Assembly: GCF_000154285.1 (NCBI RefSeq)
Contig: NZ_DS483478.1
Location: 124,001 to 188,000, forward strand
Length of the DNA stretch: 64,000 bases
Reading direction: 5' to 3'
Origin: Amedibacillus dolichus DSM 3991
GTDB taxonomy: Bacteria > Bacillota_I > Bacilli_A > Erysipelotrichales > Erysipelotrichaceae
In this document: positions 54,288 to 63,432 of the stretch, piece after piece
Position numbering within the stretch: position 1 is the stretch's first letter
Layout: the number at the start of each line of letters is the position of its first letter
Notes under the pieces: generated by a model
The model's input: the letters and a program-made list of their open reading frames with translations, nothing else
The model's database searches: none
Told to the model about the DNA's origin: nothing
Translations under genes and position numbers: made by a program

Positions 54288-55226
54288 ATGTCATTTACAA
54301 CCGATGTGAAGGCGCAGATTGCGGCGAATGAGCTAAGACCTTGCTGTATGAAAGCAGAGCTGACGGCAATTATTCAAATGTGCTCAACCTTAAATTTTAC
54401 TTCGCAGGGAATCAGCCTGACGATGAAAACGGAAAATGCCACAACAGCGAAGCGGGTTTATAAATATGTGAAGGAGCTGTATCATGTAGAAGCACAGCTT
54501 TCGGTTATTCGAAAAATGAAGCTGAAGAAAAACAATGTGTATGTACTGCGTATCACTGGCAAGGCGATGGAAATCTTAAAGGATTTAGAAATTTTTACCG
54601 AGCAAGGGCTGCAATCGCACCCAAGCAGTAAAATGGTACGCAAGGAATGCTGTGCAAGAGCCTATTTAGCGGGGGCTTTTTTATCCGGAGGTTCGGTCAA
54701 TTCTCCCAACAAGACCAACTATCATTTGGAAATCAGTACTACCAATTTGGATTTAGCTTTGTTTATTGAAAAGCTGATGCATCGTTTTGATTTACCGGCG
54801 AAGCATATCAAACGCCGTAATCAAGAGGTTGTTTATATTAAAGCAAGTGATAAGATCAGTGATTTTTTGCGCTGTGTAGGTGCCAGTGAAGCGGTGTTTA
54901 CCTTTGAGGACAGCCGTATTCAAAGAGATTTTATGAATTCCTTAACCCGTCTTGATAACTGTGAACTGGCAAATGAAATGAAAAGTATCAGTGCCGGAAA
55001 GCGACAGTTGGAGGATATCGAATGGATTGAGAACTATCGCAGCTTGGAAACCTTGCCGATCAAGCTTCAGCATGCGGCAATGGCACGAAAACAGCTGCCG
55101 GAGGCAAGCTTTGTGGAGCTTTGTGAATATTGTGAGGAGGAATTTCAAGAGGAAATATCCAAAAGCGGTATGAAGCATCGCTTTGCAAAACTAAAGGAAT
55201 TAGCGGATCAATATCGCGGAGTATAA
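54288..55226 (+). CDS. whiA: DNA-binding protein WhiA
   Basis: The 312-aa protein has a degenerate LAGLIDADG-type domain (RAYLAGAFLSGGSVNSP near 125-140) and a C-terminal helix-turn-helix (about 220-310, RLDNCELANEMKS and LPEASFVELCEY). WhiA is a transcription or chromosome-associated factor that affects cell division in Gram-positives. It is the third gene of the conserved cluster. A stem-loop with a T tract follows (55240-55300) and overlaps the next start codon. Confidence 0.95.
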   Translation: MSFTTDVKAQIAANELRPCCMKAELTAIIQMCSTLNFTSQGISLTMKTENATTAKRVYKYVKELYHVEAQLSVIRKMKLKKNNVYVLRITGKAMEILKDLEIFTEQGLQSHPSSKMVRKECCARAYLAGAFLSGGSVNSPNKTNYHLEISTTNLDLALFIEKLMHRFDLPAKHIKRRNQEVVYIKASDKISDFLRCVGASEAVFTFEDSRIQRDFMNSLTRLDNCELANEMKSISAGKRQLEDIEWIENYRSLETLPIKLQHAAMARKQLPEASFVELCEYCEEEFQEEISKSGMKHRFAKLKELADQYRGV

Positions 55227-55239
55227 AAGAAGAAAGAAT

Positions 55240-55300
55240 GCACAAACTGTTAAGGGTGATAACATGATTAAGCTCTTATGGCTGTTTGTGCTTTTTTCTT
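55240..55300 (+). terminator. Hairpin spanning the next gene's start, possible attenuator
   Basis: GCACAAAC (55240-55247) pairs with GTTTGTGC (55284-55291), followed by TTTTTTCTTTT. The 36-nt loop contains the ribosome-binding site and ATG 55264 of the next gene. It may end the whiA transcript or limit expression of that gene. Confidence 0.5.
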
Positions 55301-55791
55301 TTCAGCATGGCATTTCCTATGATGTTCATTACGTGCATTGTGATATTGATGAAATCGCAGTTCGTTATGAAGAAGAAGTCGTGGACGTAGAGCTGTTTAA
55401 TATTGAAATCAAGGAGAAGGCAGGTTGGAAAAAGACCTGTCATCGCTTGCAGGAGGCAAAGAAGCTGCGCATCGAGGTCGACCCCTCCAGTAAGCTTGAT
55501 GATCCCTTGCCGGTGTATCTGTTTTATGATGATGAGCTTTTACAGGAAAGCTTGTTGCGGGAGGATTTAGCCTATATCAAAATCAAGAATCCGGAATATA
55601 CGTATGCAAAGCAAATGGAAAAGGCAGCTCAAAAGCATACAAGTGTTATGGCGCAGGAAAAAAAGAAGGAAAATGAAGAAACTGCAATCGTAGCTCCCTT
55701 ATATTTGTTAGCTGCTTTTGGGTTGTGGTGCTTGTTGCTGTTGTATGTATTGCGTTGCAAATACAAACAAAAAAGCATCGGGAAATCGTAA
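55264..55791 (+). CDS. Uncharacterised membrane-anchored protein, SNase-fold-like
   Basis: The 175-aa product has an N-terminal signal or anchor (KLLWLFVLFSFQHGISYDV), an extracytoplasmic domain and a C-terminal span (about 143-163). The domain order resembles staphylococcal nuclease: a DIDEIAVRYEEEVVDVELFN strand pair where the nuclease has DGDT, then YFxDDELLQESLLREDLAYI and NPEYTYAKQMEKAA. The catalytic Asp/Arg/Glu set is not convincingly retained, so it is probably non-enzymatic. Family name not certain. The gene starts inside a hairpin after whiA. Confidence 0.6.
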   Translation: MIKLLWLFVLFSFQHGISYDVHYVHCDIDEIAVRYEEEVVDVELFNIEIKEKAGWKKTCHRLQEAKKLRIEVDPSSKLDDPLPVYLFYDDELLQESLLREDLAYIKIKNPEYTYAKQMEKAAQKHTSVMAQEKKKENEETAIVAPLYLLAAFGLWCLLLLYVLRCKYKQKSIGKS

Positions 55792-55831
55792 AGTATGATA
55801 CAATACAGATATTGATAAGGAGGGTGCATAC

Positions 55832-56116
55832 ATGGCAAGTAAGCTTGTACATGATGCCCAGTCTATGCGAAGGGAGATGGATAATCAGGAACAGACAAAT
55901 AACTTATCAGATATGCGTATTGAAACCCGTTTTGGGCGGAATGTTCAAATGTATCGGAAACAGCGTCATTATACGCAATTTCAATTGGCAGAATTGTGCG
56001 GATTGAATCAAAATTATATTTCGGAGATTGAAAACGGAAAACGAAATGTGACGTTACGGGTTTTGAATGATCTTGCAGAGGCACTGGGTGTTGAAGTAAA
56101 AGAATTAGTTGATTAG
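55832..56116 (+). CDS. XRE-family helix-turn-helix protein, 94 aa
   Basis: About 30 hydrophilic N-terminal residues are followed by one Cro/CI-type domain (RFGRNVQMYRKQRHYTQFQL, LNQNYISEIENGKRNVTL). ATG 55832 has AAGGAGGG upstream. It stands just before an ABC exporter operon but is separated from it by a terminator. The target is unknown. Confidence 0.9.
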   Translation: MASKLVHDAQSMRREMDNQEQTNNLSDMRIETRFGRNVQMYRKQRHYTQFQLAELCGLNQNYISEIENGKRNVTLRVLNDLAEALGVEVKELVD

Positions 56117-56140
56117 GAGAGGGCAAGAACCTCTCTTTTA
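56115..56140 (+). terminator. Terminator after the XRE-type gene
   Basis: Stem AGGAGAGG / CCTCTCTT (with wobble), short loop, T run. Confidence 0.75.
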
Positions 56141-56225
56141 TTTTCATAAAATTTTCAGAAAATATATGCTATAATTTATAAAACATTTTCATTGTGATTT
56201 ATAAGTCGAAAGGGAGGGAATATTG

Positions 56226-57116
56226 ATGAATGTAGTAGAAGTGAAGGGATTGTGTAAAAGCTTAGGAAAAAAGGAAATTTTAAAGAATGTCAGCTTTACG
56301 ATCGGGGAGCATGAAATCGTTGGCTTCATCGGACCAAATGGATCGGGAAAATCGACCACGATGAAATGCCTGACCTCTTTGTTGCGTCCGGATAAGGGAA
56401 GTATTGTAATTTGCGGACATGATTTGTTGAAGGAGAGAGAAGAAGCCTTGCGCTATACCTCGGCATTGATTGAAAATCCCGGCTTGTTTCCGACCTTAAG
56501 TGGTTTTGAGAATCTAATGTATTTTGCCAAGCTAAGAGGAGTAGATAATACACGTGTTGAAGAAATCATTGCCTTTACCAAGCTAGGCAAGCATATTCAT
56601 AAGCGCTCTGCACATTATTCCTTAGGTATGAAGCAGCGCTTAGGTCTTGGGATTGCCTTATTAGCAAAGCCTAAGTTTTTGATTCTCGATGAACCGACCA
56701 ATGGGTTAGATCCAAGTGGGATCATGGAGTTAAGAGAGGAACTTCGAGAACTGGTCAATAAAGAGGGTATGTCTATTTTAGTATCCTCACATCAATTAGG
56801 TGAGATGGATAAGATTGCCGATCGTTTGATCTGTATAAATAACGGGGTTATTATTGAACCGCCTCAGCATATACAGGAGCAGCATGCTTATACCTTCTTG
56901 TTTCATGGCGAAGATCAAATGCGAGCAAAACAATGTGCAAAGGGATTGCGAGTTGAAGAAAAAAAGAAAGGGCTTTGTGTGTATTTTCATAATGAGGAGG
57001 AAATGCAGGTATATTTAGGTAAACTTTTGAAGGAACAAATAATAATACGTGATATTGTGAAGGAAGTTATTGATATCGAACAGCTGTATCGTGAGATGTA
57101 TCAAGAGGAAGGGTAG
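56226..57116 (+). CDS. ABC transporter ATP-binding protein (BcrA/lantibiotic-immunity type)
   Basis: The 296-aa ATPase has Walker A GPNGSGKST, signature YSLGMKQRLGLG and Walker B FLILDEPTNGLDP. The C-terminal extension (from about 220) is typical of BcrA-like exporters for peptide antibiotics. An extended -10 (TGC-TATAAT, 56167-56175) precedes it and GGGAGGG lies 7 nt before ATG 56226. Two ABC-2 permease genes follow, so the complete exporter is a three-gene operon; substrate unknown. Confidence 0.92.
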   Translation: MNVVEVKGLCKSLGKKEILKNVSFTIGEHEIVGFIGPNGSGKSTTMKCLTSLLRPDKGSIVICGHDLLKEREEALRYTSALIENPGLFPTLSGFENLMYFAKLRGVDNTRVEEIIAFTKLGKHIHKRSAHYSLGMKQRLGLGIALLAKPKFLILDEPTNGLDPSGIMELREELRELVNKEGMSILVSSHQLGEMDKIADRLICINNGVIIEPPQHIQEQHAYTFLFHGEDQMRAKQCAKGLRVEEKKKGLCVYFHNEEEMQVYLGKLLKEQIIIRDIVKEVIDIEQLYREMYQEEG

Positions 57117-57145
57117 AATGTATAAAAATTGAGGGAGGAAACGCT

Positions 57146-58303
57146 ATGGTAAAATTGATACAAGCCGAGCTGCGAAAGAGTTGGAAAATGCATCGCTTTC
57201 TTATGGCTGTCTTATGCTTTTTATGCTTTATGGGCTGTGCGTATGCTTTTGATATTCATAAAGGATTGGCATATCATTATCAGGAAACACCGAATGTTCG
57301 TTTGAATTACGATGTCGCAAGAAACAGATTTGTAGAGTTGAATACGATTGTCAAATTTTCGCCTGCGGATCAGATAACCCCGGAAATACGGGAAAAACGT
57401 GATCTATGGGAGGATACTTATAATAAAATCTATCGCTATTTGTTGCTGCGACAGGAATATGAGGGCTATACGGATCGCATTACACAGGTAGCGTATGATT
57501 CTGCGGCAAGCATTTATGATATGCGTACACATGCGTATTATGAAGGGGAATTTGAAGAAACAGGTATTACGCTAAAGCAGGCAAAGCTGGAAAAAGAGTA
57601 TTATCAATATATGTTAGAGCATGATATCGTAATGTATGAAAACGGAAATGAACCAACGGTATGCAATTTTTTGATTTATATGTTTCAAAACGAAACGATG
57701 ATTTTATTTGTGATTATTGCGGCATTCTTTTTGGTAGATGCAATATGCTCGGATTTTGATGGAAATTGTTACACTTTGGTTTATACGCAGCCACATTCCC
57801 GCATACGTATGATGTGTGCGAAGGTAATAAGTATTTTGATAATGCTGACACTATCCTTTGTGGCAGCCTTTGTGTTGTTCTCACCTTGGTTATTATTTCA
57901 ACATGGATTTGGATATTTGGATTATCCTTATATTGTTGGAAATGAGATTTTAAGCTATGGACAATTCTTGGGACGCATCGCCTTGCTGGTTATTATGACG
58001 TTGTTGTTTTTTGCCGCTGTTTGCGTAATTGCGGCAAATGTATTTAAAAATACGACAAATACACTGCTGCTAATAGCGGCTTTACTGATCGTACAATATT
58101 TAGTAAATATGTTTTTCAAAGTACATTTGTGGTATGGGTGGCTGCCAATCTTCTATTTAGAGCCATTTGAAATTGTGATGGGCAATTATCCTTTATCATC
58201 ATTTGCTTGTATGGGGATTTGTCTGGCATTTATCATTGTATTATGGCTGCTGTTTGTTAAGGTGATTAAGTGGCTGGATCTGAAAGGGAGTGAAGCTTTA
58301 TGA
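57146..58303 (+). CDS. ABC-2 type permease, first subunit
   Basis: The 385-aa protein has one N-terminal span (about 17-35), a large outside loop (about 36-185) and five further spans. FDGNCYTLVYTQPHSRIRMM in the cytoplasmic loop is typical of ABC-2 permeases of the bacitracin/lantibiotic group. ATG 57146 follows GGGAGGAA. It overlaps the next permease by 4 nt. Confidence 0.88.
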   Translation: MVKLIQAELRKSWKMHRFLMAVLCFLCFMGCAYAFDIHKGLAYHYQETPNVRLNYDVARNRFVELNTIVKFSPADQITPEIREKRDLWEDTYNKIYRYLLLRQEYEGYTDRITQVAYDSAASIYDMRTHAYYEGEFEETGITLKQAKLEKEYYQYMLEHDIVMYENGNEPTVCNFLIYMFQNETMILFVIIAAFFLVDAICSDFDGNCYTLVYTQPHSRIRMMCAKVISILIMLTLSFVAAFVLFSPWLLFQHGFGYLDYPYIVGNEILSYGQFLGRIALLVIMTLLFFAAVCVIAANVFKNTTNTLLLIAALLIVQYLVNMFFKVHLWYGWLPIFYLEPFEIVMGNYPLSSFACMGICLAFIIVLWLLFVKVIKWLDLKGSEAL

Positions 58304-59655
58304 TTTCACTTGATACCAAACGCTTTTTGCGTAAAAAGAAGTTTTGGATTGCGATTGTATCCGTTATTGTTGTGGCACTAGTAAACTTCGGTTATAGCGG
58401 GCGTGGCGGTGGTAATCACTTTGATAATCTTTATCAGCAAGCACAAGCAAATAATGAGAAGCTGTTTATGCGCTATGACAGCAGCTATTGCATAGATGAA
58501 GACACCTATGTGCAGGTTCAAAGGACGCTGAATGGCTTTGTGCAAGATATGGAAGAGGCATATAAAGCAAAGGATTGGAAACAGTTGAATACGGTATTGA
58601 AGAAACAAAATCTGATGTTAGCCAATGCAGTGTATCAAGTAAATAAAGATAGTGATCAATCTAAGCTCTATCATGCTTACTTTAAGCAAAGTGATGCAAT
58701 CATGGAAATGGTGAAACAAAACGATTTGGATTTTCCGTTGAATCTCGATGTTGTCGGTAATTATCAATTTTTATATTCCGACTTATTTGCACCGGAGGAT
58801 TTTGTGGATTATCAATTCAGTGCTCGCTTTTATGATCAATTAGAAAAACAGGATATCGGGCGTATGGATTATACGACATTGGATTCGACAACAGTCTTTA
58901 TTCATTTCTTACGCAATATGTTTCCCTTGTTGCCGATTATCTTAGTCGGCATCTTATGCTACGATGCTTTGCAGGAGGATCGTGATAGCGGTGTAGCACG
59001 GATATTGTTAAGTTTGCCAATCAAGCGTGTTACGTATATTCGCAAGAAGTTGGCAACCAATATGAAATCGGTATTCATGGTCTTTTTGATGCCGATGCTG
59101 ATCATCTCATTAGGACTTGGCTTATTTGATCACTTCCATACCCTGAAAGCTCCGATTCTAGCAAATGTAGAAGGCATTACCTCTTTCCAAACCTTGGAAA
59201 ACTCTTTGGACGGTTTAGCGAAGCGCAACTTTGAAAAAGAAGAATTTTTAGGTCTGACAAAATATTATCCGATGCCGGAATATGCAAAGTCGCCCAATCC
59301 GGAATTTGATTTCATGGAGTTGTGGCAGTTTGTTGTCTTGGTTCTGTTTATGGCAGTCTTAGTACTTATGTTTATGGTTTTATTTCATACATTATGTACG
59401 GTTATATTTCGTAATAAAATGCTGGCACTTGTTGTATCGCTGTTGGTTTTATTGATCGCAAGCTTTCTTGCACAGCCTTCCAATGTCGGCTTACTGTATG
59501 CGTTAGTGCCATTTACCTTTTTCAATCCGGTCGATATATTGTCCGGCTATACGAGTTATAGTTATCTGAATGGTATTTTGATCTTAAGCATGTATAATAT
59601 CATCTTATATCTTTTGATTGTATGGCTCTATAATAAGAAGGATATTGTCAGCTGA
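58300..59655 (+). CDS. ABC-2 type permease, second subunit
   Basis: The 451-aa protein has the same plan as its neighbour: a basic N-terminus, span, large outside loop (about 35-195), then five spans, with DALQEDRDSGVARILLSLP in the coupling region. Together with the ATPase at 56226 it forms an exporter, probably for peptide or lipid toxins. It starts at ATGA overlap with the first permease and ends before a terminator. Confidence 0.88.
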   Translation: MISLDTKRFLRKKKFWIAIVSVIVVALVNFGYSGRGGGNHFDNLYQQAQANNEKLFMRYDSSYCIDEDTYVQVQRTLNGFVQDMEEAYKAKDWKQLNTVLKKQNLMLANAVYQVNKDSDQSKLYHAYFKQSDAIMEMVKQNDLDFPLNLDVVGNYQFLYSDLFAPEDFVDYQFSARFYDQLEKQDIGRMDYTTLDSTTVFIHFLRNMFPLLPIILVGILCYDALQEDRDSGVARILLSLPIKRVTYIRKKLATNMKSVFMVFLMPMLIISLGLGLFDHFHTLKAPILANVEGITSFQTLENSLDGLAKRNFEKEEFLGLTKYYPMPEYAKSPNPEFDFMELWQFVVLVLFMAVLVLMFMVLFHTLCTVIFRNKMLALVVSLLVLLIASFLAQPSNVGLLYALVPFTFFNPVDILSGYTSYSYLNGILILSMYNIILYLLIVWLYNKKDIVS

Positions 59656-59677
59656 AAAAGCAAATTTCAGATATTTC

Positions 59678-59702
59678 AAGAGAGGAGTGCCTCTCTTTTC
59701 TT
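59678..59702 (+). terminator. Terminator of the ABC exporter operon
   Basis: Perfect 8-bp stem AAGAGAGG / CCTCTCTT (59678-59685 with 59690-59697), then T-rich. Confidence 0.85.
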
Positions 59703-59729
59703 TCCATTCTGATGAATTTGTATTATAAT
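59701..59729 (+). promoter_or_regulatory. Promoter of the 59755 gene
   Basis: TTTCCA (59701-59706), 17-bp spacer, TATAAT (59724-59729). A coding start at 59728 would overlap the -10 box, so 59755 is used. Confidence 0.6.
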
Positions 59730-59754
59730 GAAAAAAAGAAAGTGGGTTATATTT

Positions 59755-60006
59755 ATGGAAACCATCATATCAATACTTATATTGTTGTGTATTATCGGAA
59801 TAATCGCCTTTTTGTTGCCGATCATTTTGCCGCTTGTGCTGATTATCGTTGCAGCAGTGGGTATTTATATTTGGTATTTACGTAGAAAGATGATGAAGCA
59901 TTTAGAGGAAGATGAGGAAATCATTTATACCTTTGAACAGGATAATACCAATCCAAGTGAGGATATTATTGATGTAGAATATAGCGAGCGAGAGGAAGAG
60001 GAGTAA
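59755..60006 (+). CDS. 83-aa membrane protein with acidic tail
   Basis: The product has two tightly spaced N-terminal hydrophobic spans (about 3-42), a basic WYLRRKMMKH stop and a strongly acidic C-terminal tail ending EREEEE. No family is recognised. The ribosome-binding site is weak. Six nt separate it from the acetyltransferase gene, so the two are cotranscribed. Confidence 0.7.
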   Translation: METIISILILLCIIGIIAFLLPIILPLVLIIVAAVGIYIWYLRRKMMKHLEEDEEIIYTFEQDNTNPSEDIIDVEYSEREEEE

Positions 60007-60012
60007 GTAGCT

Positions 60013-60927
60013 ATGATCAAGGACGCAGAAAGGCAGGAAAAGGACGAAATTTTGCATTTGTGGAAGCTGTGCTATCCGACACAGGACGAGGCATATTTGC
60101 GGTTTTACTTTGATCATATTTACGATGATGGAATTACCGTTGTGAAAAAGCAAGATGATTTGATCATCAGCTCCCTGCACATGAATTATCATGTAATGAA
60201 CTTTCATGGGAAATTGTTGAAATGCAGCTATTTATTAGGAGCTTCGACCTTACCGGATTATCGCCGCCGAGGACATTTTAATGCTTTGATGGAGTCGATG
60301 CTAGATGAGGCAGAGCATAATTGTCTGATTAGCTTTATGAAGGCATTTAATCCTAAGGCGTATGCACGTTATGGCTTTGAGGTTGTGTATGAACGCAAAG
60401 CCTATACGATTGGCAAAGCGTATTTGCATGGGATTAAGCCGTTACGTGTATTTGATCATGCGACAGCCGAGGAGTTGTTGTATATTTATAAGCAGTTTAC
60501 CAAGCGTTTTGATGGTTATCATGTACGCGATATAAAGTATTATGAGCTGTTGTTGGAGGAACTGCGTCTTGGAGGAAAGCAGTTGAGTGTTTATCGTAAT
60601 GAGCATCGTGAGGTCAAAGGCTATGTGATTTCAACACTTCGCAAAAACGAGGTGATCGTACACGAAGCGGTGTATATGGACTCGGCAATCCTAAAACGAC
60701 TTTTGAAAAAAGCTTTGGGAGTACACGAGGAAATCACATTGGTTGTTTCCAAGCATGAGCATATTGAAAAGGTTTTTCCTTTGGCAATTCCGAAAAAGCA
60801 GCCGTATCTTATGGCTCGTATCAATAATTATCAGCTGTTTAACAAGCTGTATAATGGAAAAGCAAGAAATGTAAAAGAGGCATTTGCAATCGTGAGAAAG
60901 CCCTTGTGGAATCACGAGTATTATTAG
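60013..60927 (+). CDS. Eis-like GNAT N-acetyltransferase
   Basis: The 304-aa protein has the two-GNAT plan of Eis-type enzymes: an N-terminal domain with ASTLPDYRRRGHFNALM (acetyl-CoA loop, about 78-94) and AFNPKAYARYGFEVVYER, then a second degenerate domain. The SCP2-like C-terminal domain of full Eis (about 400 aa) is missing. It may acetylate amines or an antibiotic; substrate unknown. GAGGAG lies before ATG 60013. Confidence 0.86.
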   Translation: MIKDAERQEKDEILHLWKLCYPTQDEAYLRFYFDHIYDDGITVVKKQDDLIISSLHMNYHVMNFHGKLLKCSYLLGASTLPDYRRRGHFNALMESMLDEAEHNCLISFMKAFNPKAYARYGFEVVYERKAYTIGKAYLHGIKPLRVFDHATAEELLYIYKQFTKRFDGYHVRDIKYYELLLEELRLGGKQLSVYRNEHREVKGYVISTLRKNEVIVHEAVYMDSAILKRLLKKALGVHEEITLVVSKHEHIEKVFPLAIPKKQPYLMARINNYQLFNKLYNGKARNVKEAFAIVRKPLWNHEYY

Positions 60928-60943
60928 GCAAAATGCCTTTTTT
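60926..60943 (+). terminator. Terminator of the Eis-like gene
   Basis: Stem AGGCA / TGCCT with AAA loop, then six T, starting at the stop codon. Confidence 0.75.
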
Positions 60944-60952
60944 ATTAAAAAA

Positions 60953-60970
60953 GATCGCTTAGTAGCGATC
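60953..60970 (-). terminator. Terminator of the minus-strand 196-aa gene
   Basis: GATCGCT / AGCGATC stem overlapping the stop codon, followed on the minus strand by TTTTTT. Confidence 0.75.
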
Positions 60971-61549
60971 CTCAATGTTGTGTTTCTTTTTATAGCTTAA
61001 GGCATATCCCTGATAGCAAGCCATACCTAAAGCGATGATACCGATTGCCACGCAAATAACAACTCGTGTTGTATCGGTATTCGATTTATCCGCAAACGGA
61101 AGAGCGATGATCAAGCCGGCAAACACGATGTATAGGACAATTTTCAAAACGATTTTCTTGCCCTCTGAGCTTGCGGCAGTAAGAATTCTCGGCGGACGTT
61201 CCTTTGGCTGAAAATTCATAATCAATGTTTGGTGTCTTAGGAAGGAACGGAATTTATATTCCATAACTGCCCAAACAAGCAGGGCGGCACCAAGAGCGAA
61301 TGGCAGTGTCCATTTTCCGAAATCAAAGGTATATACCAAAATACCGACAACTGCTGCTAGTATGAAACGGTTTGCATAGTTTCGATAAGATGGAACATTG
61401 GAAATTACATATCCGTTTTTTGTGAAAATGTCATAATATACATAGCGATTATGATTATCCTTATATATATGCATTCCGGAAAGTTCTTCCGCCAGTTTTT
61501 TACGATTTTGTTTCAGCTGTTCTTTTTTGCTTAGTTCTTTTTTAGCCAT
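60959..61549 (-). CDS. Uncharacterised 196-aa membrane protein
   Basis: The protein has a very basic N-terminus (AKKELSKKEQLKQNRKKL), then four spans in two pairs (about 60-95 and 130-185). No family is recognised. ATG 61549 follows AGAGGTG. It is monocistronic, convergent with the Eis-like gene and divergent from the sugar isomerase gene. Confidence 0.75.
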   Translation of the reverse strand: MAKKELSKKEQLKQNRKKLAEELSGMHIYKDNHNRYVYYDIFTKNGYVISNVPSYRNYANRFILAAVVGILVYTFDFGKWTLPFALGAALLVWAVMEYKFRSFLRHQTLIMNFQPKERPPRILTAASSEGKKIVLKIVLYIVFAGLIIALPFADKSNTDTTRVVICVAIGIIALGMACYQGYALSYKKKHNIEDRY

Positions 61550-61660
61550 GATTTTCACCTCTAGGTTACATTATATATGGTATTGTTTTTTTCGTAAAGT
61601 AAAACAGGATATTAAATTAGCGAACATTTTGCACAAATTAACAATATTGATTTTAACTCG

Positions 61661-61689
61661 TTGTTTTTTTACAAACCATATTATATAAT
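61661..61689 (+). promoter_or_regulatory. Promoter of the sugar isomerase/EIIA operon
   Basis: TTGTTT (61661-61666), 17-bp spacer, TATAAT (61684-61689), 53 nt before the start codon. Confidence 0.72.
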
Positions 61690-61742
61690 GAGAGCGTAAA
61701 TGAAAGAGATTTCGTAGGTAAATCTAGAAAAGGAGTGAAAAC

Positions 61743-62921
61743 ATGATTTTCGGAAAATCAACAAATGAATGGGAAGCTCTAAAGGCCATCTTTACAGCTA
61801 CCGAAATCAATCAGCAGCCAGCTACTTGGAGAAAAACAATTAAGCAGGTAGAAGATGCAAAGGAAGAAATTGCGGCATTTATTGCAAATGTTACAAAGCA
61901 TGATGATTATGATATCATCTTGACAGGTGCGGGAACAAGTGAATTTGTCGGAAATGCGATCTATTCTTTCTTGGCAGCAAAGACAAATTTCAAAATTAAA
62001 TCTTATGGTACAACAGATATCGTAGCGACTCCGGAAAACTACTTATCTCAAAACAAGCCAACATTATTGGTATCTTACGGACGCAGCGGAAACTCTCCGG
62101 AATCCGTTGGTGCAGTAGAGGTTGCAGATGAAGTTTGTGGAGACAACATCTATCACTTATTCATTACTTGTAATCATGAGGGTGCATTATCAAAAGCAGC
62201 TGCTTCAAGAAATAATGCTTATGCAATCAACTTAACTCCGGAAACACATGATCAAAGCTTTGCGATGACTTCAAGCTATTCTAACATGATGCTTGCGACA
62301 TTGTTATGCTTCAATTTAGATGAGCTTGATGCTGTGAAGGCAGAATTGGAAGATGTAATCACAGCTACTGAAAAGCTATTGGCAAACAAATGGGACGAAA
62401 TGAAGAATGTTGTGGATACATACAACTTCGATCGTATCGTTTATCTAGGCGCTAACTGCTTGAAGGGTGTAGCTCAGGAAAGCCAGTTAAAGATGCTGGA
62501 GCTTACTGCCGGTAAAGTAGCTACTATGTTTGATACACCTATGGGCTTCCGTCATGGACCTAAGTCTATCGTTAATGACAACACATTGACAGTTGTTTAT
62601 GTAAGTGATGATGCTTACACTCGTCAGTATGAATTAGATCTTATCAAGGAAATGAGCGGACAGCGTAAAGGCAACAAGCTGATGGCTGTTATGAATAAGA
62701 TGGACGATGAAATTGCAGGCTTGGTTGATTATGCGGTTTCTTGTGATCTTGAAAAAGAACACAACAATGCATATCTAGGATTCTGCTATATCACAGTTGC
62801 GCAAATTTTAGCATTGTTTAAATCTCTATCTTATGACATCACAAGTGATAATCCATGTCCAAGTGGAGAAGTCAATCGTGTAGTTAAAGGTGTAATTCTT
62901 CACCCATACACAAAGAAATAA
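61743..62921 (+). CDS. agaS: SIS-domain sugar isomerase/deaminase (AgaS-like)
   Basis: The 392-aa protein has two SIS domains: TGAGTSEFVGNA (about 61-72), SYGRSGNSPESVGA (about 111-124), and later FDTPMGFRHGPKSIV. This is the AgaS pattern, proposed galactosamine-6-phosphate deaminase/isomerase of the N-acetylgalactosamine pathway. It acts in the cytoplasm on PTS-imported amino sugars. AAAGGAG precedes ATG 61743. A mannose-family EIIA gene follows after 25 nt, which fits amino-sugar uptake by an AgaPTS; EIIBCD would lie beyond the window or elsewhere. Confidence 0.9.
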   Translation: MIFGKSTNEWEALKAIFTATEINQQPATWRKTIKQVEDAKEEIAAFIANVTKHDDYDIILTGAGTSEFVGNAIYSFLAAKTNFKIKSYGTTDIVATPENYLSQNKPTLLVSYGRSGNSPESVGAVEVADEVCGDNIYHLFITCNHEGALSKAAASRNNAYAINLTPETHDQSFAMTSSYSNMMLATLLCFNLDELDAVKAELEDVITATEKLLANKWDEMKNVVDTYNFDRIVYLGANCLKGVAQESQLKMLELTAGKVATMFDTPMGFRHGPKSIVNDNTLTVVYVSDDAYTRQYELDLIKEMSGQRKGNKLMAVMNKMDDEIAGLVDYAVSCDLEKEHNNAYLGFCYITVAQILALFKSLSYDITSDNPCPSGEVNRVVKGVILHPYTKK

Positions 62922-62946
62922 GAAAATTACAGGAGGAAATAAAAGA

Positions 62947-63375
62947 ATGATCGGTTTAATCGTAACAGGACACGGAAATTTTGCTTCCGGTCTAACTAGC
63001 TCTTTAAAGCTAATCGCCGGAGATCCGGAAAACTATGTAGCAGTAGATTTCTTGCCGGAATATTCCGTAGAAGATTTGGAAAGAGAATTAACAAAGGCAT
63101 TTGATGAATTGAAGGACTGCGAAGGTATCCTTGTACTTTCTGACTTAGGTGGAGGTTCTCCATTCAAAACTGCAGTAACCATCGGTTATCCAAAAGGAAA
63201 CGTTGAAGTTCTTGCGGGAACAAACCTTCCAATGATGATCGAAGTTAATATGGCACGTAAATTCATTGAAGATTTAGGTGCACTTACAGATATGGCAATG
63301 AACACAGGTAAGGATCAGGTTGTTCGCTATGAATTTGTACCTGTTAAACAGGAAATTCCTGAAGACGGTATTTAA
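62947..63375 (+). CDS. agaF: PTS EIIA component, mannose/N-acetylgalactosamine family
   Basis: The 142-aa protein starts IGLIVTGHGNFASG, with phospho-acceptor His9, and contains LSDLGGGSPFKTA, as in EIIA of the mannose (Man/Aga) PTS family. It receives phosphate from HPr and passes it to EIIB. AGGAGG precedes ATG 62947. It is second in the operon after agaS and ends before a terminator. Assignment to galactosamine rather than mannose rests on the neighbour. Confidence 0.92.
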   Translation: MIGLIVTGHGNFASGLTSSLKLIAGDPENYVAVDFLPEYSVEDLERELTKAFDELKDCEGILVLSDLGGGSPFKTAVTIGYPKGNVEVLAGTNLPMMIEVNMARKFIEDLGALTDMAMNTGKDQVVRYEFVPVKQEIPEDGI

Positions 63376-63382
63376 GCATAAG

Positions 63383-63408
63383 AAAAGCGAGGAAATCTCG
63401 CTTTTTAT
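63383..63408 (+). terminator. Terminator of the agaS-EIIA operon
   Basis: Stem AAAAGCGAG / CTCGCTTTT (63383-63391 with 63397-63405), T-rich right arm. Confidence 0.88.
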
Positions 63409-63432
63409 TTGTTTGTAAAAAGGAGAGCAAAG

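Noticed and set aside
61688-61702. cre-like TGAGAGCG sequence before agaS
   Set aside because: Lacks the CA at the right end and has several mismatches; not called as a CcpA site.
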